In this document: positions 5,048-6,491 of the stretch, piece after piece
Numbering within the stretch: the first letter of the stretch is position 1
Layout of the letters: each line of letters begins with the position of its first letter
Assembly: GCA_023391725.1 (NCBI GenBank)
Contig: JAEWAH010000256.1
Span: 1 to 6,491 of the forward strand
DNA length: 6,491 nt
From: Bacillota bacterium
Lineage (GTDB): Bacteria; Bacillota; Clostridia; Christensenellales; Aristaeellaceae
Direction: 5' to 3'
Made by a program: the position numbers and the translations under genes
The notes under the pieces: generated by a model
Seen by the model: only the letters and a program-made list of their open reading frames with translations
What the model was told of the DNA's origin: nothing
The model's database searches: none

Positions 5048-5986
5048 TCATTTCACGGGAAAAGGGCCATCTTTCAATATATCCCGCCACATCCGGCTGA
5101 GTTCTTCATTGGCCTGGATGCGGGAATCTCCCCAGCCCTGGCCTTTCCACATGCTTTGGGATTCCCAGTCGCAGTTGATGTAGCTTACCGCTTTGATTAC
5201 ATCATTGTTCGTGCGGATGTGCTCTAGAAACGGCCCGTACCAGGCACTCCACAGCGCTTGCGCATCCTCGCTGGCATTGTCCCGCTTGGGGGCGGCTTCC
5301 GAAATGAACACGGGCTTGTTCATTTTGCGGGCCAGGTTAAGGATGCCGCTGCCAATGACCGTGCTGTCTCCATCGAAATAGGAATAACCCATCCAGTCTA
5401 CATACGTATCTCCCGGATACCAGCGCATGAGATCGTCCTCGCTGCCGAAGCCGTAAGACTGCCAAACAGTCTGGAAGTTCAAAACGCCCTGGGCGCGCAG
5501 AGCATCCACAATGGTACAAAAAGCTTTGATGTATTCCTCTGGAGCATAGTGGTTCCAGGGTCCGTCAAACTCATAGCCCAGGCGCAAATACACTGTCCGG
5601 GGGGATGCGGCGGCAACAAATTCACCCAGGCTCCGGATGGACTGACCATACAGGCCCTGGGCAATGCTCCCGCATTGGTCCACCATGTAGACACCAAAAG
5701 CGATGTCCGCTTTCGCAAACTTTTCGTCCGAAAGATACCGCTGGGCGCATATGTCCCCTGCGCCCCAGTCGGCAGGCAGAAACAGTCCGCCAAGCCCCTT
5801 AAGGTCTGTGTAGGATGTCACACCATCGGGCATTCCGAAAGCATCGATATACCCTTGCGCATAGTCTTTAAGACCGCCCACGGCCCCCAGATCTTGGCCG
5901 ATGAAAAGGCGCACCGGCGCATCCTCGGCCCAGGCACTCAAGGGTACCAGGGATACCAGCAAAACGATCACTGCCAGTAGTCTCAT
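5048..5986 (-). CDS. Secreted GH26-like glycoside hydrolase
   Basis: A 312-residue exported protein with a Sec signal peptide (MRLLAVIVLLVSLVPLSAWA, cut before Glu21). The mature part fits a GH26-type TIM barrel, a family with many beta-mannanases. In order: the catalytic-acid strand TVYLRLGYEFDGPWNHY (131-147, Glu139), YIKAFCTIVDALRAQG (152-167), NFQTVWQSYG (170-179), WYPGDTYVDWMGYSYFDGD (189-207, the YPGD-YVDW strand typical of GH26), and the nucleophile strand KPVFISEAAP (224-233, Glu230). Both catalytic Glu are therefore present. In GH26 mannanases the acid is usually preceded by His; here it is Tyr138. The length equals one catalytic domain, with no carbohydrate-binding module. The start at ATG 5984-5986 is supported by GGGGAGG 7 nt upstream and by the signal peptide; it overlaps the previous stop as ATGA. 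The true substrate may be mannan, a mixed-linkage glucan or something else. Confidence 0.85.
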   Translation of the reverse strand: MRLLAVIVLLVSLVPLSAWAEDAPVRLFIGQDLGAVGGLKDYAQGYIDAFGMPDGVTSYTDLKGLGGLFLPADWGAGDICAQRYLSDEKFAKADIAFGVYMVDQCGSIAQGLYGQSIRSLGEFVAAASPRTVYLRLGYEFDGPWNHYAPEEYIKAFCTIVDALRAQGVLNFQTVWQSYGFGSEDDLMRWYPGDTYVDWMGYSYFDGDSTVIGSGILNLARKMNKPVFISEAAPKRDNASEDAQALWSAWYGPFLEHIRTNNDVIKAVSYINCDWESQSMWKGQGWGDSRIQANEELSRMWRDILKDGPFPVK

Positions 5987-6491
5987 AATGCGGCCTCCCC
6001 CGGTGCAGACACGCCCATCAGGCTGTTGTATGCTTCCACACGCCACACATGGCCTCCGGATACGGGCAATTGTACCTGATCCGTGATGTCCACCAGCAGC
6101 CCGTCTCGATACACACGGTAGAGGGAAGCGCCGGGCACCACCTGCCAGCGCAGCGTGTCCCCCTTAAGGATAGGCTTTGGGGCTGGCAGTTCACCCGATT
6201 TTATAAGGCCGGCATGGGAGATCAGGAATGGCCCGCCGCCCTCACGCAGGATCTCAAGAGCAGCATAGCCCTGCCCCTTTAAGGGAATGTGCAGGTACCC
6301 ATGACCGGGAACCCAGGCATAAGTCTCACCATTGATGATAAGCCGGACATCTTCCACCCCATCCAGGCGCAGGATGCATTCCCCTGAAAAGAAGTCAGGG
6401 AAATGAAAGTGCAGTTTGCACCGCCCCTCGCAGGCCCAGGAAGGGTTCCAGCCGCTGCCGTAATGGGTCAGCGCGCCTTCCACTTCATAAG
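5983..6491 (-). CDS. C-terminal part of a protein with beta-sandwich and Fn3-like regions (5' end outside the window)
   Basis: The frame is open to the right edge, so about 168 residues of a longer protein are seen; the GTG at 6481-6483 has no ribosome binding site in view and is probably internal. Numbering from that GTG, residues 1-95 are strand-rich with many aromatics: SGWNPSW, then KLHFHFPDFFSGECILRLDG, then VRLIINGETYAWVPGHGYLHIPL. This resembles the galactose-binding-like sandwich domains of large glycosidases and sugar-binding proteins. Residues 100-162 look like an Fn3 module: TLRWQVVPGASLYRVYRDG followed by HVWRVEAYN. The stop overlaps the GH26-like start by ATGA, so the two form an operon and the protein probably helps degrade or bind the same glycan. 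The missing N-terminal part may hold a catalytic domain. The domain names are judged from pattern only. Confidence 0.6.
   Translation of the reverse strand, partial: YEVEGALTHYGSGWNPSWACEGRCKLHFHFPDFFSGECILRLDGVEDVRLIINGETYAWVPGHGYLHIPLKGQGYAALEILREGGGPFLISHAGLIKSGELPAPKPILKGDTLRWQVVPGASLYRVYRDGLLVDITDQVQLPVSGGHVWRVEAYNSLMGVSAPGEAAL
5994..6000 (-). promoter_or_regulatory. Ribosome binding site of the GH26-like gene, inside the previous gene
   Basis: GGGGAGG on the minus strand lies 7 nt before ATG 5984-5986 and within the end of the upstream coding region. Together with the ATGA overlap it points to translational coupling. Confidence 0.8.

Noticed and set aside
5258..5980. 240-residue plus-strand open frame
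   Set aside because: It is wholly antisense to the GH26-like gene, whose catalytic motifs are clear, and its translation shows no domain; it is a by-product of GC-rich codons.
5987..6046. Longer N-terminus for the GH26-like protein
   Set aside because: It would bury the signal peptide 20 residues inside and overlap the upstream gene; ATG 5986 has a good binding site and the ATGA junction.
1..6491. CRISPR array, insertion sequence, tRNA, or phage/defence system
   Set aside because: No regularly spaced repeats, transposase motifs, terminal inverted repeats with target duplications, tRNA cloverleaf or nuclease/toxin motifs were seen on either strand.

Overview
The window looks like chromosomal DNA of a carbohydrate-degrading Firmicute, probably a gut- or rumen-type clostridium. 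The evidence is strong AGGAGG-type ribosome binding sites, tight gene packing, fairly GC-rich codons, a consensus TTGACA-17-TATGAT promoter, short Sec signal peptides and a concentration of glycan-active proteins. No rRNA, tRNA, CRISPR, insertion sequence or phage gene is visible. The species cannot be fixed from this sequence.

Left, plus strand (1-2555): three genes run head to tail and end at a good terminator. They are the C-terminal end of a ribokinase/PfkB-type sugar kinase cut by the window edge, a secreted five-bladed beta-propeller glycosidase-like protein (GH43/clan GH-J style) starting at GTG 349, and a cytoplasmic nucleoside-hydrolase-like protein with an expanded metal-binding motif. 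The order suggests a scavenging path: outside cleavage, inside hydrolysis of a ribosyl or furanosyl compound, then phosphorylation of the free sugar. The substrate is not known.

Middle, minus strand (about 2640-5012): two genes transcribed towards the first group. One is a soluble seven-bladed YVTN/lactonase-like beta-propeller (2778-3734) with its own terminator. The other is a lone HD-domain phosphohydrolase (4282-4905) with a near-perfect sigma-A promoter, a strong ribosome binding site and a terminator. The two gaps here (2556-2777 and 3735-4281) each hold a short stretch that reads like protein but has no convincing start; these may be remnants or tiny genes.

Right, minus strand (5048-6491): two translationally coupled genes. 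The first, open at the window edge, is the C-terminal end of a protein with a beta-sandwich part and an Fn3-like part. The second is a secreted GH26-like glycosidase joined to it by an ATGA overlap. This pair has its own terminator just before the HD gene promoter.

The best leads are the unusual nucleoside-hydrolase-like protein and its operon partners, and the GH26-like enzyme with Tyr where His normally precedes the catalytic acid. I saw no clearly new defence, mobile or RNA system.
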